From Bacillota bacterium (lineage in GTDB: Bacteria; Bacillota; Clostridia; Peptostreptococcales; Acidaminobacteraceae): a stretch of 64,000 bases of DNA. The notes below the pieces were generated by a model. It searched no databases, was not told the DNA's origin, and saw only the letters and a list, made by a program, of their open reading frames with translations. Below are positions 17,791-26,102 of this stretch, one piece after another. Position numbers and translations under genes: made by a program. The stretch is from NCBI GenBank assembly GCA_025210655.1, contig JAOARG010000045.1:94932-158931 (forward strand). The letters are read 5' to 3'. Every line of letters begins with the position of its first letter. Within the stretch, counting starts at the first letter, position 1.

Positions 17791-18827
17791 ATGATCCCTC
17801 CAGTGTCTTTCCTATATACCATCAACTTTTTCAAATCTACATCAACCGATACAGAATCTCCAATCTGAAAATCATAGGACATATTGCCTTCAACATCAAG
17901 AGCTGAAGAAGCCGTTTCAATTTTATAAATCATGGATTTGCCTGTGTATGTTTTGTCTATAATTTTTCCTTTTAAACCCTTCTTATCATTCTTTTTTATT
18001 CGGGCAGCTTCCTGTCTGAACATAATATCAACTGGCCCAAAATAATCTGAGCTTGTTTTAAGCTCTCCAAATGGTGTTTTAAGAATTCCATTTTCTAAAA
18101 ATCCATCTACCTTGGCACTTTTACCAATAAACTGGGCAATCATTTTGTTGGCTGGTCTTTCATAAATACCTTGAGGACTATCCAATTGTTTAACCTGACC
18201 TTCAAGTAATACTGCAATACGATCAGAAACCGTCAAAGCTTCTTCAAGATCATGGGTTACCATAATAGTCGTTATATTTAGCTTCCTTTGCAAATCTTTT
18301 ATTAAAATTTTCATAGAATCTCTTAAATTAGCATCAAGACTTGAGAAGGGTTCATCTAACAATAAAACCTTTGGTTCTATTGCAAGAGCCCTAGCAATGG
18401 CAACCCTCTGTTTTTGACCGCCGGACAACTCCCTAGGATATCTTTTCTCATAACCATCCATATGTAGCATACTAATTAAATCCATGGCTTTTTTCTTTTG
18501 AATAGACTTTGAAACCTTTCTAACTTTTAATCCATAAGAAATATTCTCTTCCACCGTCATATGGGGAAACAAAGCATAATCTTGATAAACTATTACAGCT
18601 CCCCTCTCACTACTTTTCATGGATTTTGTATCAACATTATCAATTAAAATTGATCCCTCAGAATCATTGATCAATCCAGCAATTATTCTAAGGATTGTTG
18701 TCTTACCACTTCCAGAAGGACCAACAAGGGAAATTAATTCCCCTTCTGACACATCAAAGGAAACCCTATCCAAAACTTTTGTATTTCCAAAATTTTTACT
18801 TACATTAATAAATTTAATACTACTCAT
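17787..18827 (-). CDS. ABC importer ATP-binding protein
   Basis: 346 residues: Walker A GPSGSGKT (near 37), signature LSGGQKQRVAIARAL (near 135), Walker B VLLLDEPF and the H-loop VTHD, then a C-terminal TOBE-like regulatory domain (about 245-346). Such long ATPases serve spermidine/iron/thiamine/maltose-type importers. With the two permeases and the binding protein next to it, it powers one complete importer; E. coli YnjD is the closest analogy by context. Confidence 0.88.
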   Translation of the reverse strand: MSSIKFINVSKNFGNTKVLDRVSFDVSEGELISLVGPSGSGKTTILRIIAGLINDSEGSILIDNVDTKSMKSSERGAVIVYQDYALFPHMTVEENISYGLKVRKVSKSIQKKKAMDLISMLHMDGYEKRYPRELSGGQKQRVAIARALAIEPKVLLLDEPFSSLDANLRDSMKILIKDLQRKLNITTIMVTHDLEEALTVSDRIAVLLEGQVKQLDSPQGIYERPANKMIAQFIGKSAKVDGFLENGILKTPFGELKTSSDYFGPVDIMFRQEAARIKKNDKKGLKGKIIDKTYTGKSMIYKIETASSALDVEGNMSYDFQIGDSVSVDVDLKKLMVYRKDTGGII

Positions 18828-18836
18828 ACTTACCTC

Positions 18837-19640
18837 TTATACTTCATAAAAATTTTCATCCTTGTATATCAACTTCAAGCTTTTTTCAAATGCAAAAAGT
18901 AACAATATGGAAGTCGATATAAACAATAAACTATAAGCAGATGCAAGCATCCTATCGCCGCTCTGAATAAATGGTATCATGACCATTGGCAAAGTCATTA
19001 CTCTTCCCCCACCTATCAAAAATGTTAAAAAGTACTGGCTAAAGGAAACTGTAAAAATCAAACCACCTGCTGAAACTATTGATGGTGCTATCATTGGCAT
19101 TGTAATATCAAAAAATACTTGTCTCCTTCTTGCACCTAAATTTTTAGCACTTTCTTCTATCTTATTATCAAAAATCTCAAAAAAATTAGTAAAAATCCTT
19201 ACCCCATAAGGTAGACTTACCAAGGTATGCATCAGTATTACCCCAAGCATTTTATTTGCCAAACCAAGCTTAATAAAGGAAACATGTATTCCCATAGCAA
19301 CAGTAATTGATGGAACAATAAGTGGAGCAAGTGATAATAGTTTTACCACTTCTTTTCCATAAAAATCATACTGTCCAAGGGCTTTTCCTGCTGGAATAGT
19401 TATAATCAGTGTAAATATTGTAACAAGCATTGAAATTAATAAACTGTTAGCCAAAATATTCAATGTTTTATTTCTTGGATTAATTAAGTACTCAATGCTC
19501 CTTATTCCCCATTCTGTAGGTAAAATACTAGGCCAAGCCCAAGATTTACTTACAGCCCATATAATCACTACAAACATTGGAAGAACTAAAGATGCTATTA
19601 TTAAGTTTAATAAAGCTTTATAATAAAATATTCTTTTCAT
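18837..19640 (-). CDS. ABC importer permease (second)
   Basis: 267 residues with six predicted membrane helices and the EAA-type loop ESAKNLGARRRQVFFDITMP (about 158-177) that docks the ATPase. Starts 9 bases after the first permease. Partner of the preceding permease in a heterodimeric channel. Substrate unknown. Confidence 0.87.
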   Translation of the reverse strand: MKRIFYYKALLNLIIASLVLPMFVVIIWAVSKSWAWPSILPTEWGIRSIEYLINPRNKTLNILANSLLISMLVTIFTLIITIPAGKALGQYDFYGKEVVKLLSLAPLIVPSITVAMGIHVSFIKLGLANKMLGVILMHTLVSLPYGVRIFTNFFEIFDNKIEESAKNLGARRRQVFFDITMPMIAPSIVSAGGLIFTVSFSQYFLTFLIGGGRVMTLPMVMIPFIQSGDRMLASAYSLLFISTSILLLFAFEKSLKLIYKDENFYEV

Positions 19641-19648
19641 ACAAGCCC

Positions 19649-20509
19649 CTAACTTCTGTATTTCATAAATCGCCTGGATACTATACTTATCAAGGCCACA
19701 ATTAATAAACTGCTAGCAGTCAAAATCATATTTATTGCCATTGCATATGGTCTATGACTCAAATTTGGATTGTTATATTCGATATATGCTAAAATCGGCA
19801 AGGCCCTAGGAGATGTCGCTCCCAACAAATAAGGAATCTCAAAGGCTCCAAAAGAAAATGTAAATATGATAATAAAATTACTCACTAAAGTTGGAAGAGT
19901 AAGGGGAAGAATTACATACTTAAAGGTTTGCCACTGACTTGCTCCAAGATTGCAAGACACTTCTTCTAATTTACCACATACACTCTTCAAAATATTGTAA
20001 ACAACCATAGCAATAAATGGTGTTGCCTTCCATACATAGGCAAGGATTACCCCTACTCCATTTTTATCAAAAAGAAGTGTGGGCATATGAGATATCTCTG
20101 AAATCAAACCAAGATTATAAAATATCCTGGAAAACAAACCACTTTGGGCAAACAAAGTAATTATCATAAATGCACCGATTGAATGGGGCACAATTACAGG
20201 CAATCTATATATAAGACCACTAATTCTATCACTAACATTACTTTTTAAAAGTAAATATGCCAGTAATAGCCCTAAAAGAAGGGCTATTGTGCTGGATATA
20301 AAAGCTGTTTTCAAACTAAAAATCAAAGATGTCAAAAAACTTGGATCACTAAAGACTTGACCATAATACTTCAAGCTAATATCCGTCATTCCTATTGCTG
20401 GAAAATATCCTATGCTCTGCATAACCCCCATAACTAAAGCTCCAATAAAGACACAAAGGATTATTATCATAATTGGGGCAATCATTAAATAAGGTTTATA
20501 TTTACTCAC
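19649..20509 (-). CDS. ABC importer permease (first)
   Basis: Six-helix permease with the EAA loop EEVSCNLGASQWQTFKYVIL. I prefer the GTG at 20509, which overlaps the stop of the binding-protein gene (GTGAGTAA), over a TTG 30 bases earlier that has no ribosome site. This gives 286 residues. With the other permease it corresponds to the two halves of the fused YnjC permease of E. coli; that comparison is inference. Confidence 0.85.
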   Translation of the reverse strand: MSKYKPYLMIAPIMIIILCVFIGALVMGVMQSIGYFPAIGMTDISLKYYGQVFSDPSFLTSLIFSLKTAFISSTIALLLGLLLAYLLLKSNVSDRISGLIYRLPVIVPHSIGAFMIITLFAQSGLFSRIFYNLGLISEISHMPTLLFDKNGVGVILAYVWKATPFIAMVVYNILKSVCGKLEEVSCNLGASQWQTFKYVILPLTLPTLVSNFIIIFTFSFGAFEIPYLLGATSPRALPILAYIEYNNPNLSHRPYAMAINMILTASSLLIVALISIVSRRFMKYRS

Positions 20510-21728
20510 CTGGAATCGTCTCCATCCAAATTTCTTCAATATGAGGAATCAAATATACAGGAAGTTCTGGAACTCTTTTTTCAAGAAGTTCTTCCTGACT
20601 TGGCACCCCTTTACCTAAAGGTATACTATTAAATATTTCTTTCTCCTCTTCACTCAACTTACTATTATCAAGAACTGGCAAATCCCCCCAAAGCTCTGGG
20701 TCATACTTAGACGCCTGAAGCTCTGGAGACAAAATAGCATTAATTAATACAAGTGCTGCTGCCTTATTTTTGCCATTGTCTGCTATAGCTAGATAATGTG
20801 TGTTTCCAATTGTTCCTTTATCAAATAAAAAAGCCTGAGAGCTTTCTTTAAACTCACTTGTTTGGATCTTACCAGCAACATGATTTGGATTGTATGTCAT
20901 TGTTAAGAGCACTTCACCATCAGAATACATATTATCCAGCAAAGCACTTGTTGCAGGATAAGTTCTACCCTCCTGCCATAAATAAGGTTTCAAATCAAGA
21001 AGATAATCTATAGCTGGCTGAATAGCTTCTCTTACAGCTTCCTTATCATCAGGTAAATCTTTAACTGTTTCAAATCCAACTACATCATAAATTATATTCC
21101 TAACAAAAGCACTACCTACAAAATCAGGTAGGGCGGGATATGTAACCATACCTGGATTTTCCATAACAAATTTTTTCAAAGCTTCATGATTTCTTGGAAG
21201 TTCAACTTCATTTCCATCAGCAATTAATACAAATTGTGCCTTTCCAAAGGGAGCCTCGTAACCATCAATAGAATATCCAAAATCAAAATTAGCTTCCCTA
21301 GAATCACTATCTACATACTTTTTAAAGTTGGGCAACTTATCTGTAAATGAACCATATAAGAGATCATTTGATTTGGCTGTAGAGAAATTTTCCCCATTAA
21401 TCCAAACAACATCAATAGTTCCCTCAGCATCCAATTGCTTTTCCCCTAAAAGTTTATTTAGTATTTCATCAATATTCATTGGAACACGATCAAGCTTAAT
21501 TTCATATTGATTGTAAAGATAATCAGCCACTTCATTATCTAACCATTCATTTACTCTTTGTGAACCACCCCAACCATAAAAGCTTACACTAGTTCCCCTA
21601 GCTTCTTTCAATATATCTTCCCAACTAGCTTGTGACAAATCAAAAGCTTGAACTTTATCTTCTTTTTGACAAGCTATAAATGACATTGAAGCAAATACAA
21701 TTAAAAACATAACAATAATTTTTTTCAT
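20502..21728 (-). CDS. ABC importer substrate-binding lipoprotein, YnjB-like (COG4134 type)
   Basis: 408 residues with a lipoprotein signal: charged start, hydrophobic stretch and lipobox SFIAC (Cys20). The mature part opens with SWEDILKEARGTSVSFYGWGGSQRVNEWLD, of which the GWGG...NEW pattern resembles E. coli YnjB. Anchored outside the membrane, it should deliver a solute to the permeases. The ligand is not known for this family; sulfur-related neighbours suggest a sulfur compound. The gene follows the second YeeE gene by 10 bases. Confidence 0.8.
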   Translation of the reverse strand: MKKIIVMFLIVFASMSFIACQKEDKVQAFDLSQASWEDILKEARGTSVSFYGWGGSQRVNEWLDNEVADYLYNQYEIKLDRVPMNIDEILNKLLGEKQLDAEGTIDVVWINGENFSTAKSNDLLYGSFTDKLPNFKKYVDSDSREANFDFGYSIDGYEAPFGKAQFVLIADGNEVELPRNHEALKKFVMENPGMVTYPALPDFVGSAFVRNIIYDVVGFETVKDLPDDKEAVREAIQPAIDYLLDLKPYLWQEGRTYPATSALLDNMYSDGEVLLTMTYNPNHVAGKIQTSEFKESSQAFLFDKGTIGNTHYLAIADNGKNKAAALVLINAILSPELQASKYDPELWGDLPVLDNSKLSEEEKEIFNSIPLGKGVPSQEELLEKRVPELPVYLIPHIEEIWMETIPGE

Positions 21729-21738
21729 AAGTTTCCCC

Positions 21739-22251
21739 TTATAATAGATATTTTAATAAAATCTTCGACCCAATATATGCACCTACAAACATGAATATGC
21801 CGTAAATCCAACCATGTAGAGAAAAAGCTGGTATGGCACTAAAAAAAGATCCTATATTACAGCCAAAACTTAATCTTGTTCCAAAACCCATTAATATGCC
21901 TCCAAGAAAACCAAAAGCCAACTGTTTTTTTGATTTTATCGGTTTTATCTTAAACTCTGTTGAAAGTAAGGCCGCTATCAATGCACCTATGATTACCGAC
22001 GTATTAATTAAAGCATATCGATTTAAAAAGAATGATACTGGAGCATCATTTCCATACACAGAAAAGTAATACCATTCCCTAGGATTGAAATTGAGCATTT
22101 CTAAAACACCTGTTCCAAAATATAAGAAGCCAGACGTAATTTTCCAAGGTAGACCCGTTGAAATAAATAACACAAAATTTAATAGGGCCAATATTATAGC
22201 TCCTGTCATATACGGCCATGGTTTTTCCATTAAACCTTTAATCACTTTCAT
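21739..22251 (-). CDS. YeeE/YedE-type sulfur transport protein (second copy)
   Basis: 170 residues from the ATG at 22251, which follows the stop of the TusA-like gene by one base and has AAGGGTG upstream. Four or five membrane helices; the motif MGFGTRLSFGCNIGSFFSA carries the conserved cysteine of DUF395 proteins. Members such as TsuA take up thiosulfate with help of a TusA-like partner. The half-size length and second copy upstream suggest that the two YeeE halves together make one full transporter. Confidence 0.82.
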   Translation of the reverse strand: MKVIKGLMEKPWPYMTGAIILALLNFVLFISTGLPWKITSGFLYFGTGVLEMLNFNPREWYYFSVYGNDAPVSFFLNRYALINTSVIIGALIAALLSTEFKIKPIKSKKQLAFGFLGGILMGFGTRLSFGCNIGSFFSAIPAFSLHGWIYGIFMFVGAYIGSKILLKYLL

Positions 22252-22252
22252 G

Positions 22253-22480
22253 CTATTCACCCTTCTCAATATATATTTCCCATTCTCCATCTCCAACTTT
22301 AAGGTAATCAACATAATGGTTCTTTTTCTTTGCCCATTCAACTACATTTTTTATTGTACAACTATGATCAGTTTGTATTGTTATAATCTCACCGACCTTC
22401 ATTTTATCCAATTCCTTTAGGGCTTTTATTAAAGGTATTGGACATGTCTCATGCATGCAATCTAAAATTATATCACCCAT
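22253..22480 (-). CDS. TusA/SirA-like sulfur carrier protein
   Basis: 75 residues with the CPxP motif (HETCPIPLIKAL, Cys13) that carries a persulfide. Set between two YeeE-type transporters, it matches the TsuB/YeeD role of passing sulfur from the channel to cytoplasmic acceptors. Intergenic gaps are 8 and 1 bases, so the three proteins are made together. Confidence 0.88.
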   Translation of the reverse strand: MGDIILDCMHETCPIPLIKALKELDKMKVGEIITIQTDHSCTIKNVVEWAKKKNHYVDYLKVGDGEWEIYIEKGE

Positions 22481-22488
22481 ATTTACTC

Positions 22489-23163
22489 CTATTCAATCAT
22501 CATATTATGTCTATTATCATACCGTTTTAAGCCTATATAAATCACTATCAAAATAATCAGCTGCAAAGCTATACTTGCAGGTAAACCTATTAAATCAGGG
22601 ATGTAAACCGTTCTAGAAGCCCCCATTAATAACTTATCCCAGCTTTCAAAACTAGCTGCCGATAATAGAGTTCCTATAATAAAACCAAGAAGAACCACCC
22701 ACTGAAGTATAAATCCCTCTCCAATTCTCATTAAAGTACCCGAAGCACAACCTCCAGCTATGACCATACCAATTCCAAACAATATGGCACCAATAACAGT
22801 ATTTAATCCAGCTGGATCAATTTGACTCTCCACAATATATGCACTGCTTTTAAATTGAAGCATACCAAAGAGAACAGTCATAATCATAAAGGCCACTACT
22901 ATAGCCCTCATAATTGATGTACTTCCAACAAGTACTGGATCCCTAAATCCAGCAGCAAAACAAAACTTTGACCTTTGCAAAGTAAATCCTATTAATAGTC
23001 CGATTATCCATATCCATCCACTTACTCGCCTATTCAAGAGGAGTAGCATAAATATAAGAAGTGCAAGAAATAAAATAACCACGCCATATTTGACATGGCT
23101 CTTTTTCTTTTTATACTCTTGCATTCTCAGCTTCTTCATCTCTTCAATTCTCTTTGAACTCAT
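22489..23163 (-). CDS. YeeE/YedE-type sulfur transport protein (first copy)
   Basis: 224 residues. A basic cytoplasmic N-terminus (about 1-22) precedes about six helices. Two conserved cysteine motifs are visible: QRSKFCFAAGFRDP (near 65) and IAGGCASGTLMRIGEG (near 139), both typical of DUF395 transporters that pass thiosulfate or a similar ion. First gene of the ten-gene operon; a TATAAT (minus strand) lies about 50 bases upstream. Confidence 0.85.
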   Translation of the reverse strand: MSSKRIEEMKKLRMQEYKKKKSHVKYGVVILFLALLIFMLLLLNRRVSGWIWIIGLLIGFTLQRSKFCFAAGFRDPVLVGSTSIMRAIVVAFMIMTVLFGMLQFKSSAYIVESQIDPAGLNTVIGAILFGIGMVIAGGCASGTLMRIGEGFILQWVVLLGFIIGTLLSAASFESWDKLLMGASRTVYIPDLIGLPASIALQLIILIVIYIGLKRYDNRHNMMIE

Positions 23164-23258
23164 TGTTCACACTCCTGTATGTTAAAATATAAACAATCTT
23201 TCCACATTTCATTATATCACCTTAAAATATCGAAAGATATAAGAAGACCTTATATACT

Positions 23259-23273
23259 ATAAGTATATATTAT
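23259..23273. promoter_or_regulatory. Possible LysR-type box ATAA-N7-TTAT
   Basis: ATAA, seven bases, TTAT between the divergent YeeE operon and the nucleoside hydrolase gene. It overlaps another palindrome CTTATA-N3-TATAAG starting at 23249. The same pattern occurs twice upstream of the lysR gene. AT-rich intergenic DNA can give it by chance. Confidence 0.35.
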
Positions 23274-23305
23274 GATTTTCATATTATAAAGTAGTATAAT
23301 CTAAG

Positions 23306-23337
23306 TATGAAAAACATATATAAATTATGAAAAACAT
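23306..23337. promoter_or_regulatory. Tandem direct repeat TATGAAAAACAT, 20-bp period
   Basis: Two exact copies (23306-23317 and 23326-23337) just downstream of a TATAAT at 23295-23300 and ending 14 bases before the nucleoside hydrolase start. Two-turn spacing suggests a protein binding site in the leader. Confidence 0.4.
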
Positions 23338-23351
23338 GAGGTGAAAATTAT

Positions 23352-24218
23352 ATGATACCAGTGATTTTAGATTGTGATAATACCATGGGAATCAAAGAAA
23401 GGGATGTAGATGACGGACTTGCATTACTATACCTTCTTGGCTCCGAAAACATTGATTTACTAGCTGTTACTACAACATTTGGTAATAGCACAATAGAAGA
23501 TGTATATCCTAATACTAAAAGAATATTTTCTGAACTTAATATATCTATACCCCTATATAGGGGAGCACCTTCAACAAAAAACAGAAATAGTGAAGCTGCA
23601 AAAGCCCTAGTTGAAATTGTAAATAAGCGTCCCAATGAAATTACAGTTCTTGCAACAGGTTCAATGACAAATCTAAAGGCCGCATACGATTTGGATAAAA
23701 CTTTTTTCCATAAGGTAAAAGAAATTGTTATGATGGGTGGTATAGAAAAGCCACTTTTAGTAAATGGCAAACCCATGAATGAACTAAATTTTGCATCGGA
23801 TTCAGAGGCAATCCAAAGCGTTTTAAAGCATGGTAAAAACATCACTATAATAACAGGTCATATTTGCCTTAAAGCTGTTTTCAACTATCAAACATACCAC
23901 AGCATGGAAAACTTAGTAGGTGAAAAAATCTATAATTTCATCATGAAAGAGACCAAACCATGGATTGAATATATAGGCGGCTTATATGGTATGGACGGAT
24001 TCTGCAACTGGGATGCTGTAGCAGCAGTATACCTAGACCATCCCGAACTTTTTGACGACAGAATGGTAAAAGTAGGAGCTGACATTAAAGACCTAAATAC
24101 AGGCTTCCTTAAGGAAAATACTAAGGAAGGCAATGAAATTCATATACCTGAAGAAATACTGGATATAGAACTATTCAATAAGATACTTATTGATGGTTGG
24201 TCGAAGGTGAAGTTATAA
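23352..24218 (+). CDS. Nucleoside hydrolase (IunH family)
   Basis: Splits ribonucleosides to base and ribose. 288 residues; the calcium-binding N-terminus is D7-C-D9 ... D20-D21, with a few extra residues between the pairs compared with the usual DTDPGIDD, as in a known subgroup opening DCDNTMG. ATGSMTNL and the GFCNWDAVAAVYL motif (holding the late catalytic Asp) are present. GAGGTGA ribosome site. Divergent from the sulfur operon. Confidence 0.85.
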   Translation: MIPVILDCDNTMGIKERDVDDGLALLYLLGSENIDLLAVTTTFGNSTIEDVYPNTKRIFSELNISIPLYRGAPSTKNRNSEAAKALVEIVNKRPNEITVLATGSMTNLKAAYDLDKTFFHKVKEIVMMGGIEKPLLVNGKPMNELNFASDSEAIQSVLKHGKNITIITGHICLKAVFNYQTYHSMENLVGEKIYNFIMKETKPWIEYIGGLYGMDGFCNWDAVAAVYLDHPELFDDRMVKVGADIKDLNTGFLKENTKEGNEIHIPEEILDIELFNKILIDGWSKVKL

Positions 24219-24244
24219 AAAAAGGCGCAGATGCGCTTTTTTTA
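24217..24244 (+). terminator. Intrinsic terminator of the nucleoside hydrolase gene
   Basis: Short GC-rich stem GGCGCA / TGCGCT with AAAAAAA before and TTTTTTT after, directly at the stop codon. Confidence 0.75.
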
Positions 24245-24246
24245 TT

Positions 24247-24554
24247 GCCTAGACATAGCTTTGCTACTCGCCAAACTGAAAATATCTTCTTGATTATTTT
24301 CAAGCCCAGCCAGAACTTATTATCATAGTTCCTCGCCCAGGCGCTTGCTGGCAATCTCGTTCATTGAGATTTCTCTAAGGAGAAATTTAATTTAATAAGA
24401 ACTTAAACCACTTTATAAATCATTAATTTCTCCCTAGAGAAATATCCATGTACGAGCTTGTTTTACAAGCGGCTTGGCGAGAAATTACCCCAGTATATTT
24501 CGGCTGGGCAAATGAACAGAGTGAATGGCTGGGCGAGTAGCAAAGCTACGACTC
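24247..24554. repeat. Palindromic hairpin-array element 4 (GCCCAGCC/GGCTGGGC family)
   Basis: Bounded by an exact 17-base inverted repeat: TAGCTTTGCTACTCGCC (24256-24272) and its complement at 24532-24548. The left half has AGCCCAGCC and CGCCCAGGCG spacers; the right half has GGCTTGGCGAG, GGCTGGGC and GGCTGGGCGAG. Between them are hairpins such as GAAAATA/TATTTTC (about 24279-24302), AATCTC/GAGATT and the mirrored pair TTTCTC/GAGAAA seen on both sides of the centre. It fills the gap between convergent genes. This spacer family occurs once in the window. Confidence 0.75.
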
Positions 24555-24556
24555 AT

Positions 24557-24602
24557 CTAAAAAAACGACCCACATCAAAGATGTGAGTCAATTTTTTTTA
24601 TT
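24557..24602 (-). terminator. Terminator of the TVP38/rhodanese operon (bidirectional)
   Basis: Stem GACcCACATC / GATGTGaGTC, with TTTTTTT on the minus strand and TTTTTTTT on the plus strand. Confidence 0.82.
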
Positions 24603-24619
24603 TTAAAAAGAGGATAATT

Positions 24620-25300
24620 TTAATTTTTTAAATCGTCTAAATCTATACCTTTTCTTTTTGCAAATAATTTAGGTATCTGTGAAACTCCAAATAAAACAAG
24701 ACCTGCAACTAATAATTTGATAAACAAACCTGTTGATACTCCGTTTACTGCAATTTCACCTGCAAGGTAGGCATAAATAAATGCTCCCGGTGCCATAGTA
24801 ATTAATGAAATGAAAGTAAACATTACAAGATTGATACTAGTTACTCCATATGCATAATTCTGAATATTATAAGGGAATACTGGAACTAGTCTTGTAAGGA
24901 TTAAGAAATCCTTTCCGTTTGTCTCTACACCCTTTTCAATCTTTTGGAAAATTTTATTCTTTCCAAATTTATCTACTATAAAGTCACGTGCTATATATCT
25001 TGCCACTATGAAAGCTGCTGCTGCACCAATTGTACCACCAATTAGAGCAAGTACACCACCTAGAACTGGTCCAAATATAATTCCGGCTGCAATTGTAATT
25101 ATAGATGCTGGAAGTGAGAAAACTGCTACTAAAATGTACAGTAATATATATAGTCCATATCCTAATGTACCTGCATTTTCTATAAAGGCCTGGAACTTAT
25201 CAAAATCTGCTAATATCTCAAGTAGTCCAGTCTGCTTCATAGCGAAAAATACAGCAATTAAGGCAACTACTATTAAAATCGTTCTTAACTTCTTATTCAT
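24620..25300 (-). CDS. TVP38/TMEM64 (VTT-domain) membrane protein
   Basis: 226 residues, about six membrane segments, with the VTT core PASIITIAAGIIFGPVLGG and TRLVPVFPYNIQNYAYGV. Family members are DedA-like integral membrane proteins; some are linked to lipid scrambling or to metal and sulfur clusters, but no transport substrate is established. It is the last gene of the five-gene rhodanese operon, 16 bases after the Cys-rich protein. Confidence 0.85.
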   Translation of the reverse strand: MNKKLRTILIVVALIAVFFAMKQTGLLEILADFDKFQAFIENAGTLGYGLYILLYILVAVFSLPASIITIAAGIIFGPVLGGVLALIGGTIGAAAAFIVARYIARDFIVDKFGKNKIFQKIEKGVETNGKDFLILTRLVPVFPYNIQNYAYGVTSINLVMFTFISLITMAPGAFIYAYLAGEIAVNGVSTGLFIKLLVAGLVLFGVSQIPKLFAKRKGIDLDDLKN

Positions 25301-25316
25301 AATTATATCTTCCTTT

Positions 25317-26102
25317 CTATTTCACGGCTTTTTTAATGCCTACTTTAGATTTATATCTATTCATCCAAGAAGAAACTGGAGATGAAAGTACATCTTTAGG
25401 TGGTTGATCACCAGCGTGTACAACAGGTCCCCACATTAAGTCCAGTATATGCCACGCCTTTGCGCCACCTGTAAGAATTGAGGATCTACAAGCTGCACAA
25501 TATACAACAACGTTTTCACTATCTAAGGTCTCAACCCTCTTAGCCATAACTTTTTTTGCCACTTCAGGATTGGCAGGTACAACCATACCTCCAAAACCAC
25601 AACATCTTGTTTTTTCTCTTGAATACTTTGATTCAATTACTTTATACCCTAATTCTTTTAATATCCAACGAATTCCGTCGTGTAAATCTGTTAGATGTCT
25701 TGTTGAGCAAGAATCATGAATCGTAAATACGATATCACTGTCCTTTGCTTTACCTCTTAACTCCTCTGGAAGACCAATTATCGGAAGTATTTCCCATAAT
25801 GAATAAGTAGGAGTAGGTGATGCATCATCAAAAGTCAACTTACAACTTTGACAAGCAACTATCATCTCTTCAATACCCACTTCATCCATATCGTCCTGTA
25901 AACTTTTAAATCTTTCCTTGAAAAGATCATACTGCCCAACAGCCTTTGTTGGCTTTCCACAGCACTTTTGAACTGCTGAAAACTTATTAAAAGTCTGACT
26001 TAAATACTCAGTTGTTTTAATAACGGCTTCTGGACTATAAGATGGCAAACTACATCCTGGCATAAAACCATATCTTTTATTTTGATCAACAGTAAATCCC
26101 AT
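25317..26102 (-). CDS. (Fe-S)-binding Cys-rich protein, HdrB/CCG-domain type
   Basis: 261 residues with two cysteine-rich blocks: CSLPSYSPE ... KCCGKP ... CQSCK (first) and HDSCSTRH ... RCCGFGG ... CAACRSS (second). These are the CCG repeats that bind a non-cubane [4Fe-4S] cluster in heterodisulfide reductase subunit B and related proteins. It overlaps the flavoprotein gene by one base, so the two are likely subunits of one redox enzyme acting on sulfur compounds. Substrate unproven. Confidence 0.8.
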   Translation of the reverse strand: MGFTVDQNKRYGFMPGCSLPSYSPEAVIKTTEYLSQTFNKFSAVQKCCGKPTKAVGQYDLFKERFKSLQDDMDEVGIEEMIVACQSCKLTFDDASPTPTYSLWEILPIIGLPEELRGKAKDSDIVFTIHDSCSTRHLTDLHDGIRWILKELGYKVIESKYSREKTRCCGFGGMVVPANPEVAKKVMAKRVETLDSENVVVYCAACRSSILTGGAKAWHILDLMWGPVVHAGDQPPKDVLSSPVSSWMNRYKSKVGIKKAVK

